A DNA stretch of 64,000 nucleotides from Proteus vulgaris (GCF_033708015.1 NZ_CP137920.1:3658001-3722000), one strand, 5' to 3'. Shown: positions 46,975 to 56,986, counted from the first letter of the stretch. Notes: a model not told the origin generated them from the sequence alone. A program made the numbers and translations.

Positions 46975-49900
46975 TTAATTAATTAGAAATTCTTCGCTTG
47001 AATCAGGAAATGCAAAAACTCTTCCTCTTAGGATAAACTCTGTCCATTCCCCCGCATTCCCTCCAGTCACATAAGGTATTTTTATACCAACACTACTAAT
47101 TCCCTTTCCTGCCGGAATTTTTACGACAAATTCGTTGCAAACATATTCATCTTTTCTTTGATTTGATGGATTCCCTGACCAAACAGAGACAGTTTTTGTA
47201 TTAAAAACCCCATCAACATAAATCTCGGCAACACCTCTCCCATCTCCCATATAGGGAGCCATATATCCCATTAATGCTCTGTTCGGTGTTTTTGTTCCAA
47301 ACCAATCGGGGATATAATCTTCTTGATGTAGTGATCCGCTCACCCACAAATAACATGAAGTGTCTCGTTGTTTAAATTTAAACAACTCTTTTATTCCATC
47401 ACCTTTCCATTTGTCATTTATATAAATCTCATCAGAAATTGAAACAATATTTCCTATTAACTTTCCAACCTTAACCGTCCCATTGAAATTACCATCAGCG
47501 CCGTCAATCGTCCCTCTGAATATTGCATTATTAAATTCAGCATTACCGGTATTGGCATCAATATTAAATCCCGTCTTACCTAATTCGTAATTCTTGGATT
47601 TAATGGCTTCAGATAACACCATTTCACGAACATTCGCTTGATCTAAAAACGCTTCTTTAATAAAGAATTGTCCATTTTTGGCATACATGAATAATTCCAT
47701 CTTGCCGTTACTTGGGTTATACCAAGCAAAGTTATTCGCGTTATAACCAAAGAATGATTCCAATTTTCCATTCTTGACTTGAGCGCTAATAACCTGTCCT
47801 GCTGCGTTATATTTAACTTTGTTATGAACAATTGTGATATTAATGGAATGCGTGACAACGCCGTCGCCAGATTGATTGAATGTGGCTTGCATCTTCTCCT
47901 GAATCAAACCTTCCTGTTCATCAAGCTTAGCTTGAACTTGCGTTTTGTTTTCAGCAAAAGCCTTATCTGTGTTAGAGATGGCAGTAGAGTTTGAAACGAT
48001 ATCGGCTTGAGCCTTATCCATTTCCGTACGAATTTCAGTAAATCGCTGACCAAAAGCCTCGTCAAGCTTGGTAATTGACGTTTGAGTCTCTTTAATTGCA
48101 GACGTGTTATCACCAACAGCGGAGTAAATTTCTTTAACTTCCTGTGCCCATGCTTCCTCTTGAGTTGCATTAGCTTGCCATAGCTCACTAATGCCAGCTT
48201 GAGATTCAGCATGTTTTATTAGCAACTGCCTGAAATTACGATGACTTGCGTTACTTAAAATAATTGCGGTCTCAGCATTCCAATCAAGCTTATTATCCAG
48301 CTCTTTAAACGCATCCGTTTCTCTAACCGTGTTATCTAAATCATCAAATATGTCGTCTGGCAATGAAACTGGAATACCTGAAGCTTCTACAAATGCAGAT
48401 TTACCATAACTATTGATCGTTCGGATATAGAAATAGTAAGTGTGGCCAGCTTTTAAATTCTCTTGCGTCCAGAAATTTCCTTGACCAACTTTGTTTGTTT
48501 TGGTGATCACTTCATTTTCAGAGAGATTAGCGAGTTTTTTCTCACTAAACCAAAACTCAAAGGTATAACCAAAAACAGCACTATCACCCTGTTTAGGTGA
48601 CGCCGTTAAACTAAACATACCTGGCGTTATTTCAACACCGATTGGTGACGGAGGTGCTTGAATTGCAAAATCACTGATAGCCGGTGCAGACATAGCGCCA
48701 GCAACATTAATAGCTCTCACTTCGACACGATAAGTACCTCTCGCTAAACCGTTAATATCAACACGCTCACCCGGTACCTGAATAGACTGTATAACCTTGC
48801 CATTCTGGAGAATATTAACCGTGTTATAGCGAATATCAGATGCCACGTTCTGCCATGATATGTAACCTTGAACGATATCGGTGACAGCAAGAGGAACAAA
48901 AGCCAGATTGATCGGTGCTGGTACGCCACCAGTGGGTAGTTTAGTGAATGGAGGTCTAACAAAAGGTTTACTGGCTAAGTCTTCATAGATATAAGGACCA
49001 TCTTCTTCGAGAGTAATCTCTACCCCCTCTGATGGGTGAAATTTCCAATCAGCAATGCGAAATTCTAAATCGCTAATCCCCAGCGAAGGTAATTCGAGTT
49101 TTACAACATCACCAGGGCGATAAGTATAACCATCTAAATTCATGCGCAATTGAATACGACGACCTGCGCGTTTTTTACGTAAATAGAGATTGGCTAGTCG
49201 ATTGGCTTGGTATGGGCTAGTAACAAAACGATAGTCCATATTTTCTTTAATTTCTAAGCCATCTTCTTCTATCCATTCATCAATAACCACTGGCTCAAAA
49301 TCGGTTTTGTTATACTGTTGTTCTGCGTCAACAAAAGTGCCATAAATCGCATTAGTTGCATCACGTAATGAAAGTTCGGGTGTCACCGTCACTGTATCGA
49401 TAATTTGTGACTCATCAATCGTCAGTAGTGCTGGCCCATTATAGACTTGCATCATAATGCCATGCTTACCCGCTATATAAGTGGGCTCTCCAGCAATACA
49501 TTTATGCATCATCTCTAATACAGAGGCAGGACTTTCTTCAAGTTCATAAGCGCCATTTAAGGTGTATCTAGGCTCACTTTTTCCATCTGGCGTTTGTACG
49601 GTTTCATCACAAATATCTGCTGCACTTTTAAATGCATCCCAATCAATATCGGAGTCTGGAACACCTAAGTAATGGCGATAGTAATCTAATATGACCAAGG
49701 CACCATTATTGGACCACGCTATTTTTTCGGTGCGGGGATCGTAAATTTCTTTTCCCCATAGTTCACTTTTAACGTTAGGAACACCATAAGGGAATTTTTC
49801 TTGATCAAAGCGTAATGTTAAGCGTAACCATGCAAGCCCTCGACCAATCATATCCTCTTTCCATGAAGGGGCATGTTTTAATAGGTATGGATCCGCCTCA

Positions 49901-50313
49901 GTTCTACTGTTATGAAATTCGTATTGTGCGTTGTCGCCTAAATCTTCAATTTTGTCATCATTGAAATAAATTTGACCTAATTTATGGATAGGGTGGGATG
50001 CTATGGCTAAAGCCATATAAAGTTCTTCGTTTTCGTCTTGCTCGCCTTCCTCTTCTTCAGCAAAGAAAAGCAAACCTGACATCATTGTTTTACCTACAAC
50101 CACGGTTTCTGGTGCTGATGCTGAACGCAACATCTGTTTACGTTCGGACTGATCCCGATAACCTGAGCCGGGTACTTTATCTTTAAAGATAAACGCACTC
50201 GCTGCTTGAACAGCAATACCAGCAACAATCAATGCGGTACCCAAACCACCTGTGGCAATAACCCCTGCTATCATTAAACCAGCAGAGACAACGCTTGTGA
50301 CTGTCTTACCCAT
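46975..50313 (-). CDS. Tail tip / host-specificity protein (lambda gpJ-like)
   Basis: 1112 residues. The N-terminal third has the gpJ-type tip domains (PGSGYRDQSERKQMLRSASAPETVVVG; IYGTFVDAEQQYNKTDFEPVVIDEWIEEDGLEIKEN split). Around 470-570 come fibronectin-like repeats (YRVEVRAINVAGAMS). Then a helical segment (TSITKLDEAFGQRFTEIRTEMDKA) and a C-terminal DUF1983-type part (VHNKVKYNAAGQVISAQVKNG). gpJ forms the tip of the non-contractile tail and contacts the receptor. 15 bp upstream of the fibre gene. Confidence 0.9.
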   Translation of the reverse strand: MGKTVTSVVSAGLMIAGVIATGGLGTALIVAGIAVQAASAFIFKDKVPGSGYRDQSERKQMLRSASAPETVVVGKTMMSGLLFFAEEEEGEQDENEELYMALAIASHPIHKLGQIYFNDDKIEDLGDNAQYEFHNSRTEADPYLLKHAPSWKEDMIGRGLAWLRLTLRFDQEKFPYGVPNVKSELWGKEIYDPRTEKIAWSNNGALVILDYYRHYLGVPDSDIDWDAFKSAADICDETVQTPDGKSEPRYTLNGAYELEESPASVLEMMHKCIAGEPTYIAGKHGIMMQVYNGPALLTIDESQIIDTVTVTPELSLRDATNAIYGTFVDAEQQYNKTDFEPVVIDEWIEEDGLEIKENMDYRFVTSPYQANRLANLYLRKKRAGRRIQLRMNLDGYTYRPGDVVKLELPSLGISDLEFRIADWKFHPSEGVEITLEEDGPYIYEDLASKPFVRPPFTKLPTGGVPAPINLAFVPLAVTDIVQGYISWQNVASDIRYNTVNILQNGKVIQSIQVPGERVDINGLARGTYRVEVRAINVAGAMSAPAISDFAIQAPPSPIGVEITPGMFSLTASPKQGDSAVFGYTFEFWFSEKKLANLSENEVITKTNKVGQGNFWTQENLKAGHTYYFYIRTINSYGKSAFVEASGIPVSLPDDIFDDLDNTVRETDAFKELDNKLDWNAETAIILSNASHRNFRQLLIKHAESQAGISELWQANATQEEAWAQEVKEIYSAVGDNTSAIKETQTSITKLDEAFGQRFTEIRTEMDKAQADIVSNSTAISNTDKAFAENKTQVQAKLDEQEGLIQEKMQATFNQSGDGVVTHSINITIVHNKVKYNAAGQVISAQVKNGKLESFFGYNANNFAWYNPSNGKMELFMYAKNGQFFIKEAFLDQANVREMVLSEAIKSKNYELGKTGFNIDANTGNAEFNNAIFRGTIDGADGNFNGTVKVGKLIGNIVSISDEIYINDKWKGDGIKELFKFKQRDTSCYLWVSGSLHQEDYIPDWFGTKTPNRALMGYMAPYMGDGRGVAEIYVDGVFNTKTVSVWSGNPSNQRKDEYVCNEFVVKIPAGKGISSVGIKIPYVTGGNAGEWTEFILRGRVFAFPDSSEEFLIN

Positions 50314-50712
50314 TTATTGTACTCTCCATGCTTTAATTGGTTTATTGCTCACAGCGCGAACTCCATCCGTTGAAACTGCCCATAGTTTGCCAGCCCACAA
50401 AATGCCTAATGTTTTTCCTTCATCCCCTTCAAACATCACAATGTCGCCACGGCTTGCTTCGTTTGTTGGGATTTCATCAAAAAAACGGCTCACAGCGCCG
50501 TCCAATGTCCCAAACTCTTTTTGTAATACTCTGAATGCACCTGTTTTTGTTTTGTAACGCCCACGAATGCTTTCGCAGGGATCGAAATCGCAAACAGCAA
50601 TGATGCAATCAGATGCAAACAAACAGCAATCATGCTCCCCCCATACAAAAGGGCGATTTATGGCATTCTTTAAAGTTTCAGGAAGGCGAGTGGTCCATTG
50701 CGGGTGTCTCAT
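50314..50712 (-). CDS. Small tail assembly protein (NlpC/P60-like or DUF6950)
   Basis: 132 residues. The motif PFVWGEHDCCLFASDCI resembles the Cys-containing start of the NlpC/P60 fold seen in lambda gpK-like tail proteins and the DUF6950 group; a late RGDIVMFEGDEG fits the His-region strand, although no His follows at the expected site. It may help assemble the tip or act on the wall. Adjacent to the gpJ-like gene (no gap). Confidence 0.72.
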   Translation of the reverse strand: MRHPQWTTRLPETLKNAINRPFVWGEHDCCLFASDCIIAVCDFDPCESIRGRYKTKTGAFRVLQKEFGTLDGAVSRFFDEIPTNEASRGDIVMFEGDEGKTLGILWAGKLWAVSTDGVRAVSNKPIKAWRVQ

Positions 50713-50733
50713 GGTTTTCTCCAGACAATAAAA

Positions 50734-50751
50734 AACCCGCCGAAGCGGGTT
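50734..50751 (-). terminator. Terminator after the 50770-51420 gene
   Basis: AACCCGC/GCGGGTT with a CGAA-type loop; the leftward transcript then reads TTTTTTATTG. It lies inside the tail gene cluster, 18 bp past a probable accessory gene. Confidence 0.9.
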
Positions 50752-50769
50752 AATGAAAATATAAATATA

Positions 50770-51420
50770 TCATTTAAATTTTAGCGATTTCTGTATATAC
50801 GACTCTGTTTTCTCATCATAAGTAACCACGGTAACATAATAACTTCTTATCATTGCTCCAAAACCATTTTGAGAGTCTACGTAAGAATCAATCTGAAATG
50901 AACATTTCCCTGCGATTGCAATATCCACTTCAGAATAATGAGGAAACTTTGCAGTGGTTGGTGATTTTAATGTTCTTTTGATTATACTATTGGATGCCAA
51001 ATAAGCTCTTTCTTCACTATTACAATAATCAATTCCCTTTTTTTCATCACCAGAAAAATAAGTTAAAAACAAATAAAACAGAGGACCAGCAATAAGAATA
51101 AAAACAAATAGATATATATAGTTATTAATTGGTTCTACTTTTCCTTCTTGGCTTATAATCTTATTGTCATTTATTTCTATAGGAAGTTTACCTTTTTCGA
51201 AGAGGAATTTTTCTAAATTCTTAGTCTTTATATGATAGATAATTTCACTATCATCACCAAGGGTAGCAGTGGCTAATCCATTCTTAATCATAGAAAGAAA
51301 TATTGCGTTAGCCTCATTTATATCGATATTAAATGATAACAACAACTCCTTTGGTTTTATTTTTTCCTTGCTAATTAAAAAATAAAGTATGTCCTCATAT
51401 AAATTATAACGTTCCGCCAT
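50770..51420 (-). CDS. Accessory phage gene (moron) with one membrane segment, unknown function
   Basis: 216 residues, AT-rich compared with the tail genes. N-terminal helices resemble a winged helix (KEKIKPKELLLSFNIDINEANAIFLSMIKNGLAT). One transmembrane segment follows at about 103-123 (YIYLFVFILIAGPLFYLFLTYF). The C-terminal domain carries CNSEERAYLASNSIIKRTLKSPTTAKFP and VDSQNGFGAMIRSYY, a pattern I associate with small phage-encoded or lipoprotein-like domains of unknown function. It splits the tail genes and has its own terminator, so it is likely expressed in the lysogen, possibly for exclusion of other phages. That role is inference. Confidence 0.7.
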   Translation of the reverse strand: MAERYNLYEDILYFLISKEKIKPKELLLSFNIDINEANAIFLSMIKNGLATATLGDDSEIIYHIKTKNLEKFLFEKGKLPIEINDNKIISQEGKVEPINNYIYLFVFILIAGPLFYLFLTYFSGDEKKGIDYCNSEERAYLASNSIIKRTLKSPTTAKFPHYSEVDIAIAGKCSFQIDSYVDSQNGFGAMIRSYYVTVVTYDEKTESYIQKSLKFK

Positions 51421-51438
51421 AGAATCACCGATTTATAT

Positions 51439-52020
51439 CTATTTATAAATAAACGCAGGTGCATTTTTCTTGCTGCCCCAATAAATAGCCCGATCAGCCA
51501 TCTGCGCCACATAACGAAATATCCTATCTCCATTTTTACGTTTAGACCATGATTCATCAGTAAATCTGTCGGGTAACCCATAAGACCATCGTTCGAAACG
51601 GTTTGAAACAGTGACCGCAATTTCATTTTCTTCACCTGTTGTCACACCGATTGTGGATATTTGTCCTGCAAATAAAACTTCTGCAAGCGCAGGTTTCCCT
51701 TCTTCATTTAATGCAACTAACATCAATTGTGCATTTCGCCCACGAACCCGCTCGTTCATCACTTCGCCAATCAAGGATGAATCGAATCCTGACAATTTCA
51801 TAATAAGTTGTTGTGGGCTAGTGGTCATATTTTCACCCACAGACTCAATGGCACCAAATTGCCCTACACCTTGATAAACTTCACCTGCAATAATGATATT
51901 GCCCACACCAGTATGTGCTCTTACAACACCTGATTTGAGATCTAAACGAGAGGCAACAACCAAATAATACCCCTCGTTAATTGCCTTAACCATGTCATTA
52001 CTAAAGGGATGATATTTCAT
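51439..52020 (-). CDS. Phage tail protein between distal tail and tip
   Basis: 193 residues. The pattern ALxxGxYLVVxxRLDLKSGVVRxHTGVGxI and GQFGAIESVGENMTTSPQQLIMKLSG is common in siphovirus tail proteins located after the distal tail gene. It overlaps the upstream gene by four bases. A role in tail tip assembly is inferred from place; exact function unknown. Confidence 0.75.
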   Translation of the reverse strand: MKYHPFSNDMVKAINEGYYLVVASRLDLKSGVVRAHTGVGNIIIAGEVYQGVGQFGAIESVGENMTTSPQQLIMKLSGFDSSLIGEVMNERVRGRNAQLMLVALNEEGKPALAEVLFAGQISTIGVTTGEENEIAVTVSNRFERWSYGLPDRFTDESWSKRKNGDRIFRYVAQMADRAIYWGSKKNAPAFIYK

Positions 52021-52616
52021 GTTAATGCCTCCTCGAATGACAAAGAAGTGCTTGTGAGGATGCCCGGTTTACGCTGGAAATTACCTTGATCGTTACTGGT
52101 TAGTTTAAAAATACCGTATGGCGCTTCATTTTCTATCAAATCATTTACTGCCGGTGCATAACGTAATATAGGGGCAATAGAAATTGTTGCATTTCCTTGC
52201 GCATCACTGATCACATTAGCTGTCACTCGCTTTAATTCATTATTAACGGTGATATAGTCACCGATCCGTAGCACAATACTATTAGGTAACCAATCCTTAG
52301 TTTCTAATAATTTTCCAGATTGATTGGGTTGACTAACTTTAGGTTTACCACGCTGAGTTAAACCAGAGCGCGCCCAATCACTAATTTTCACTCGACCACT
52401 TTCACCATCTAACTCGGCAACAAACGCCTCTAAAACCCTTGCTTGCTCATCAGTCAAATTATTAAATGACATACTGCAACGCCAACGCGAGCCGGGGAAG
52501 CGCACTGTTTGCACACTTCCCGTAAAGGTTGATGTAAAGGTTTTACTGTTACTCACAAGTTGCCAGCTTAATGTGGCTGGCACGATGAATTGTGGCCACG
52601 ATAATATCGTTGCCAT
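52017..52616 (-). CDS. Phage distal tail / tail tip component
   Basis: 199 residues. Starts MATILSWPQFIVPATLSWQLVSNSKTF and contains RFPGSRWRCSMSFNNLTDEQARVLEAF, found in siphovirus distal tail proteins that link the tape measure and the tip. It is directly downstream of the tape measure gene with no gap. Confidence 0.75.
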   Translation of the reverse strand: MATILSWPQFIVPATLSWQLVSNSKTFTSTFTGSVQTVRFPGSRWRCSMSFNNLTDEQARVLEAFVAELDGESGRVKISDWARSGLTQRGKPKVSQPNQSGKLLETKDWLPNSIVLRIGDYITVNNELKRVTANVISDAQGNATISIAPILRYAPAVNDLIENEAPYGIFKLTSNDQGNFQRKPGILTSTSLSFEEALT

Positions 52617-55600
52617 TTATCGTAGATTCCTTCTTAACGTTCCATTGGTTTGAAAGTCTCGCATAATGTCAGATTTAGCTTTTGATGCACCTTGTTCTGC
52701 CCCCATTCTTGCTGCTTCCTGTATAGCCTGATAAAGCGCTTCATCGCCATTACCTGTTACGTGAAATGTTTGGTGAATAATAGTGTCACCTGAAGAGATG
52801 GAATTAGTACCCGTTGCTCTAACGCCTAAAGATCCATCAGGTCCGCGTTTTAAAGGCATGATCGCCTCGCTTCCAGCTTCCCCCATCAAGCCAAGATTAG
52901 GCGTACCACCTTTTGCAAAAGCAAATAATGTCGGTGAACTAACCACCTGATTGCTATATTGGCTGAGGCTTGGTGAGCGGTAAACATCCCCTTTGGCGTT
53001 CGCTTTTACACCTACCTTACCCGCTTTAGCGCCACTTGCTGCACCGCTACTGCCACCAGCAAAACCGCCTATTAATCCCGTCAATGCATTGGTAATTTGA
53101 GCTTGAATTGCAATACGAATAAGATCAGAAATAATTGAACTGGCTAATGATGAAGAAAATTCTTTAATGCCCTCTGAAAAGGACTTCGTTCCCATCAACA
53201 TGCCTGTCATTGCATTAGCGGTTCGTTGTTCAACAGCATCAACTAAATTCATTTGCATACGCTGCCACATACCTTGGGAGGCATACAGCTCTTTGCTTGA
53301 TTGATATTGTGCTTCTTTTGACTTATTTGTAGCCGCAATAACTAACTGTTCATAGCGTTCTTTGCTAACTAAACCATCCTCATAGTAAGCCTGATAAAGC
53401 GCCTTTTGTTCTTCCAATTGGTTTCTGAGTTGAATAATGGGATCTATTTCGCCAAGAATGCTGATATTAGGGAGAGAAATACCTTTTGCTTGCTCTGATA
53501 ATCGATACTTTGTCGTATCTTGTGCCATTTGGCGCCGTGCATACTGATATTCTTTTTCAGTTAATAACTGCTGATCAAAGAGTGATTTAAGCTCTTTTGT
53601 CATCTCTTGTTCATTGCGAATCGATGCGCGCATGGGAGAGTATTTTTCCGCCAACTCTGCACGTTGTTTCATATGATTTTCAGCATTGAGTGTTTTTAAT
53701 CGTTCATACTCTTCCTGCTTCATACCACCAGCTTTTAAGTTTTCTTGGAGCTTGCGCATTGTTTCCGATTCGCTTAATGATATGCGCTCCAAGCTCGTTG
53801 CATGCTCTTGTTCTATTTGCATACGTAATTGGTGGTATTGACTAACTTTCTTTTTAGAATCTGAAGTTAAATCATTATCCCCGCCGCCACTTCCTCCATC
53901 ACCAATAGATTTATCTTCCTTCGGTTCCGGTGGCTTTTCTCCCTTATCTAGGCGGGTTGTGGCATCAATAATATTATTAATTTTAGCTTCAGTTATTTTT
54001 ATATTTTCGTTAACAGTTTCAACACTTGCTTCTAATCTTGTTGCCTCCTTCTCCCAATCCGTGGCAAAAGGTAAATCTTTAGTCCATGGCATTTCTTTTT
54101 GGTCAAAGGCCTGACTTCTAGCATCATTAAGCTCTTTAACCATTTTATTTCTTTCAACAACAATGCTTTGTAGTTCATCTTGTGTATTAATTAGTTTCAA
54201 ATTTAATTGCTTTCGAGATAACAACATTAATGCTTCTGTTGTTTCAACTATTGCATCTTTCAAATTAAGGGCGCTATTTCTTGCCTCGACTGCTTTATTG
54301 CGAAAATAATAAATCGCTGAACCGGCAAGCATCGCAGCGCCAACAGGCCCCCCTAGCGAGGAAAAAACTCCCTTCAATGCCATACTCGATGCACGCAATG
54401 CCCTTTGACTATAAGAAACACGACTGTTTGCCGCTGCTAATTGATTTTTACCAGCGCTTTCTAAGCGATCTGCCTCTCTTATTTGACGATTTAGTGCTAA
54501 ATATTCCTTTTGATAACTCGCTGTAATACCGTGCTGTCTATTCAATACAGATTGGGTTCCTAGCCTTCTAGCCTCTTGTTGAGCTTGCTCTCGCATTGCT
54601 TTTGCCGAATCAATCGTAGCTTGTGCCGAAATTCTAGTCTGTTTTACACTATTTCTTACTGCGGCTTCATTTTTTACCCATTCTTTGGTTTGGTCTTGAA
54701 GCCCTCTAGTCATTCGTGCGCCAATGACAGGTAAAACAGCATAAGTAGCTACATCAGCTAAAATAGAAAAATTATTCGTTAATGTATTTACTGCTGAAGT
54801 AACATTTTGTACCCCTGTTCGTAGAGGACCATCAGCACTTGAACCCACAGCAAGAGCAATACCTTCAAATGCAGTTGCCATTAATTCTAAATCACCATTT
54901 AAATTATCAGCGCGCTTACTTGCCTGTTCATATGCTGTTTCTGTGTCAGTCAACGCCTTGGTTAAATCCACAAGTTGATCTCTATTTTTAACCAAAATAG
55001 TACCCGCACTGACATTGGCGCGACCAAATATCTTTGTTGATGCAGTAGTAGAATAGTTTTTCTTGTCGAGGTTCTCTAATGCTGTGGCTAGGCCAACAAC
55101 AGATGGACGCAAGTTTTTATCTGCTGAACGCTCTAATGCTAAAAAGACATTACGTAGCATGGTTCCTGCCGTTTCTGCCTTAATTCCTTTTCCAGCTAAA
55201 ACTTGAATAGAAGCATTGAGTTGCTCAAATGAAACACCAGATTGAGATGCTATGGTTCCTGCATTCTTAATCGCTTGAGCTGTTTCATTAACTTCCGAGG
55301 CACCGTATTTAGCTCCTGCTGCTAGCACATTAATATAACGCTCTGAAGAAACTGCAGATTCACTAAACTGATTAAGGCTTAATGTAAGAGATTTCGCCGC
55401 ATCAGCCAACTCAACACCTGAAGCCTGTGCTAACGTAATTGATTTAGCCGTTACCTCTTCTAAGGCACCTGCTGTCTGCAGTAATGACGGTTTTGCTGAC
55501 GCAATGAGTTTCATCGCATCCGCGACTTTTATCGCACCAAACTCCGTAGTTCTCCCCATTTCCAAAGATGCATCTCTGTACTCTTTCATGCGCTCAATCG

Positions 55601-55898
55601 AAGAACCTGTAATCGCACTCAGATCAGAAAGTGCCTGACCATACTTACGAGAAATATTTAAAATGCTACCAATTGATAGGCTTACCCCGCCCAACATCGC
55701 CAGCCTTCCTGCGACATTTGTCACCTGATGGCCGATCGAATAAAATCCATCTGCAACTACTTTTGTTTCACGCTTTGCTTTATTGGAAAAACGCTCTGTT
55801 TCTCGCCCTGCATGATTTAATGCACCGGATATATTGCTTCTAAAACTGGCATCATTCAGCAATAACCCAACCCGTAAATCGGCTAAATTAGTGGCCAT
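52617..55898 (-). CDS. Tape measure protein
   Basis: 1093 residues. N-terminal TP901-type core (YGQALSDLSAITGSSIERMKEYRDASLEMG...) is followed by long coiled stretches (AMREQAQQEARRLGTQ; QLLTEKEYQYARRQMAQD) and membrane-like segments (AMLAGSAIYYFRN; NALTGLIGGFAGG). The C-terminus has FAKGGTPNLGLMGEAGSEAIMPLKRGPDG, a highly recurrent tape measure end. Its length sets tail length. First large gene after the frameshifted chaperone gene. Confidence 0.95.
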   Translation of the reverse strand: MATNLADLRVGLLLNDASFRSNISGALNHAGRETERFSNKAKRETKVVADGFYSIGHQVTNVAGRLAMLGGVSLSIGSILNISRKYGQALSDLSAITGSSIERMKEYRDASLEMGRTTEFGAIKVADAMKLIASAKPSLLQTAGALEEVTAKSITLAQASGVELADAAKSLTLSLNQFSESAVSSERYINVLAAGAKYGASEVNETAQAIKNAGTIASQSGVSFEQLNASIQVLAGKGIKAETAGTMLRNVFLALERSADKNLRPSVVGLATALENLDKKNYSTTASTKIFGRANVSAGTILVKNRDQLVDLTKALTDTETAYEQASKRADNLNGDLELMATAFEGIALAVGSSADGPLRTGVQNVTSAVNTLTNNFSILADVATYAVLPVIGARMTRGLQDQTKEWVKNEAAVRNSVKQTRISAQATIDSAKAMREQAQQEARRLGTQSVLNRQHGITASYQKEYLALNRQIREADRLESAGKNQLAAANSRVSYSQRALRASSMALKGVFSSLGGPVGAAMLAGSAIYYFRNKAVEARNSALNLKDAIVETTEALMLLSRKQLNLKLINTQDELQSIVVERNKMVKELNDARSQAFDQKEMPWTKDLPFATDWEKEATRLEASVETVNENIKITEAKINNIIDATTRLDKGEKPPEPKEDKSIGDGGSGGGDNDLTSDSKKKVSQYHQLRMQIEQEHATSLERISLSESETMRKLQENLKAGGMKQEEYERLKTLNAENHMKQRAELAEKYSPMRASIRNEQEMTKELKSLFDQQLLTEKEYQYARRQMAQDTTKYRLSEQAKGISLPNISILGEIDPIIQLRNQLEEQKALYQAYYEDGLVSKERYEQLVIAATNKSKEAQYQSSKELYASQGMWQRMQMNLVDAVEQRTANAMTGMLMGTKSFSEGIKEFSSSLASSIISDLIRIAIQAQITNALTGLIGGFAGGSSGAASGAKAGKVGVKANAKGDVYRSPSLSQYSNQVVSSPTLFAFAKGGTPNLGLMGEAGSEAIMPLKRGPDGSLGVRATGTNSISSGDTIIHQTFHVTGNGDEALYQAIQEAARMGAEQGASKAKSDIMRDFQTNGTLRRNLR

Positions 55899-55903
55899 AA
55901 TCT

Positions 55904-56499
55904 TTATCTTCCTATCATTTTCATTACGTCAGAACATTGCTGTTCAACAGATTTAGAGGTGTTTGTTGGTTGATGTTCAGTAGAGGGGGTGTTTGATGGT
56001 GGTATGACACCTGATTTTTCTGATTTAAGCGCAAAATAAGCCTGCCAACCAAGTAGTGTATTGGCAGGCAAATTGAGGACACGATAAGGATCAATTTCCC
56101 CCAACTCTTGGGAAAGTTGATAGGCAAAATAAAGTAACGGACTATCCGTTAGTTTTTTTTTGCCTCTTCTAACGTACCAACAGAGTGTTTTTTGACGATA
56201 TCAATCGCTTCAATAAGGATCGCATTATCGTGAACGTTAACCAGCTCTTCTGGTTTGGGTAGTAACGATTTACTTATCGGTTTACCTTCATCATCAACAA
56301 GACAATTCAGTAGCATGCTGACATTTTTTAATGATGATTCGCGAAATTTTCCATGTTGATTCAGCTCAGATACATCCATTTCAAGTTGCATCAACTCGTT
56401 AGCCGTCATGCGACGAATGTTTACCTTTACTCCACATAGAATATCGACTTCAATAATTTGAGGTTTTGCGGTAAGTAAAGACGCTTTTAATCCTTTCAT
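55904..56499 (-). CDS. Tail assembly chaperone, -1 frameshift product (lambda gpGT analogue)
   Basis: The short chaperone frame (116 residues) ends GCA AAA AAA AAC TAA. A -1 slip on A AAA AAC carries ribosomes into a frame reading KLTDSPLLYFAYQLSQELGE, then IDPYRVLNLPANTLLGWQAYF, to a stop at 55904: a product of about 198 residues. The T-like extension should recruit the major tail protein to the tape measure. The second frame has no good start of its own, which supports frameshifting. The arrangement (MTP, G, G-T, TMP) is lambda-like. Confidence 0.88.
56135..56158 (-). promoter_or_regulatory. Programmed -1 frameshift site
   Basis: The slippery heptamer A AAA AAC (56152-56158 on the opposite strand, within a run of nine A) is followed directly by a 7-bp hairpin, TAACGGA/TCCGTTA with TAG loop (56135-56151), that includes the zero-frame stop. 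Confidence 0.87.
56149..56499 (-). CDS. Tail assembly chaperone, short product (lambda gpG analogue)
   Basis: 116 residues, mostly helical: MKGLKASLLTAKPQIIEVDILCG, RRMTANELMQLEMDVSEL, and SVGTLEEAKKN at the end. Shares one base with the major tail protein stop. In lambda, the ratio of G to GT controls tail assembly; neither is in the mature virion. Confidence 0.87.
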   Translation of the reverse strand: MKGLKASLLTAKPQIIEVDILCGVKVNIRRMTANELMQLEMDVSELNQHGKFRESSLKNVSMLLNCLVDDEGKPISKSLLPKPEELVNVHDNAILIEAIDIVKKHSVGTLEEAKKN

Positions 56500-56975
56500 T
56501 AATCATTCCCTTCTGTTGGTGGCGTTGCGGTGGAAGTGCCCCAAACTAGGTTATTTTGTTTACCTTTAACGGTAATTTGAATGGCCTCGTTAGCTGGTGC
56601 TGAGATGTCATTTAGTTCCCAACCTGATAATGAAAGGATCATCGTTGCGGTACGTTTATTAGGAAGCTCACAATAGAACTGCACCGTTTCACGCTTTTCT
56701 GCTGCATTCAAGAACGCAACAAAGTTTTCATTTTCAGGGTCGTCAATAAAGCCTAACGACTTTTCAGGTCCTTCCGGTAAATCAGAGATAAATTGTTTGT
56801 TTTTATCGATGAGTGTCGTGACGTCAACAAAGCTCCCTGATTGTCCTGTGGCACCTAATGCCTTACAGTTAACCAGTGGCTTCATTTGTTCAACGGTATC
56901 ACCCGCTTTACCAAATTTCACAATAGTGCCCGCGGGAAGCATGGCGTATTCTGGCGATGTTTTTTGATCTGCCAT
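56499..56975 (-). CDS. Major tail tube protein
   Basis: 158 residues with a tail-tube type sequence: MLPAGTIVKFGK, GQSGSFVDVTTLIDKNKQFISDLPEGPEKS, EKRETVQFYCELPNKRTATM. It is like the N-terminal part of lambda gpV without an Ig domain. Located upstream of the chaperone pair, as expected. Polymerises into the tail tube. Confidence 0.87.
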   Translation of the reverse strand: MADQKTSPEYAMLPAGTIVKFGKAGDTVEQMKPLVNCKALGATGQSGSFVDVTTLIDKNKQFISDLPEGPEKSLGFIDDPENENFVAFLNAAEKRETVQFYCELPNKRTATMILSLSGWELNDISAPANEAIQITVKGKQNNLVWGTSTATPPTEGND

Positions 56976-56986
56976 TATTTTTACTC

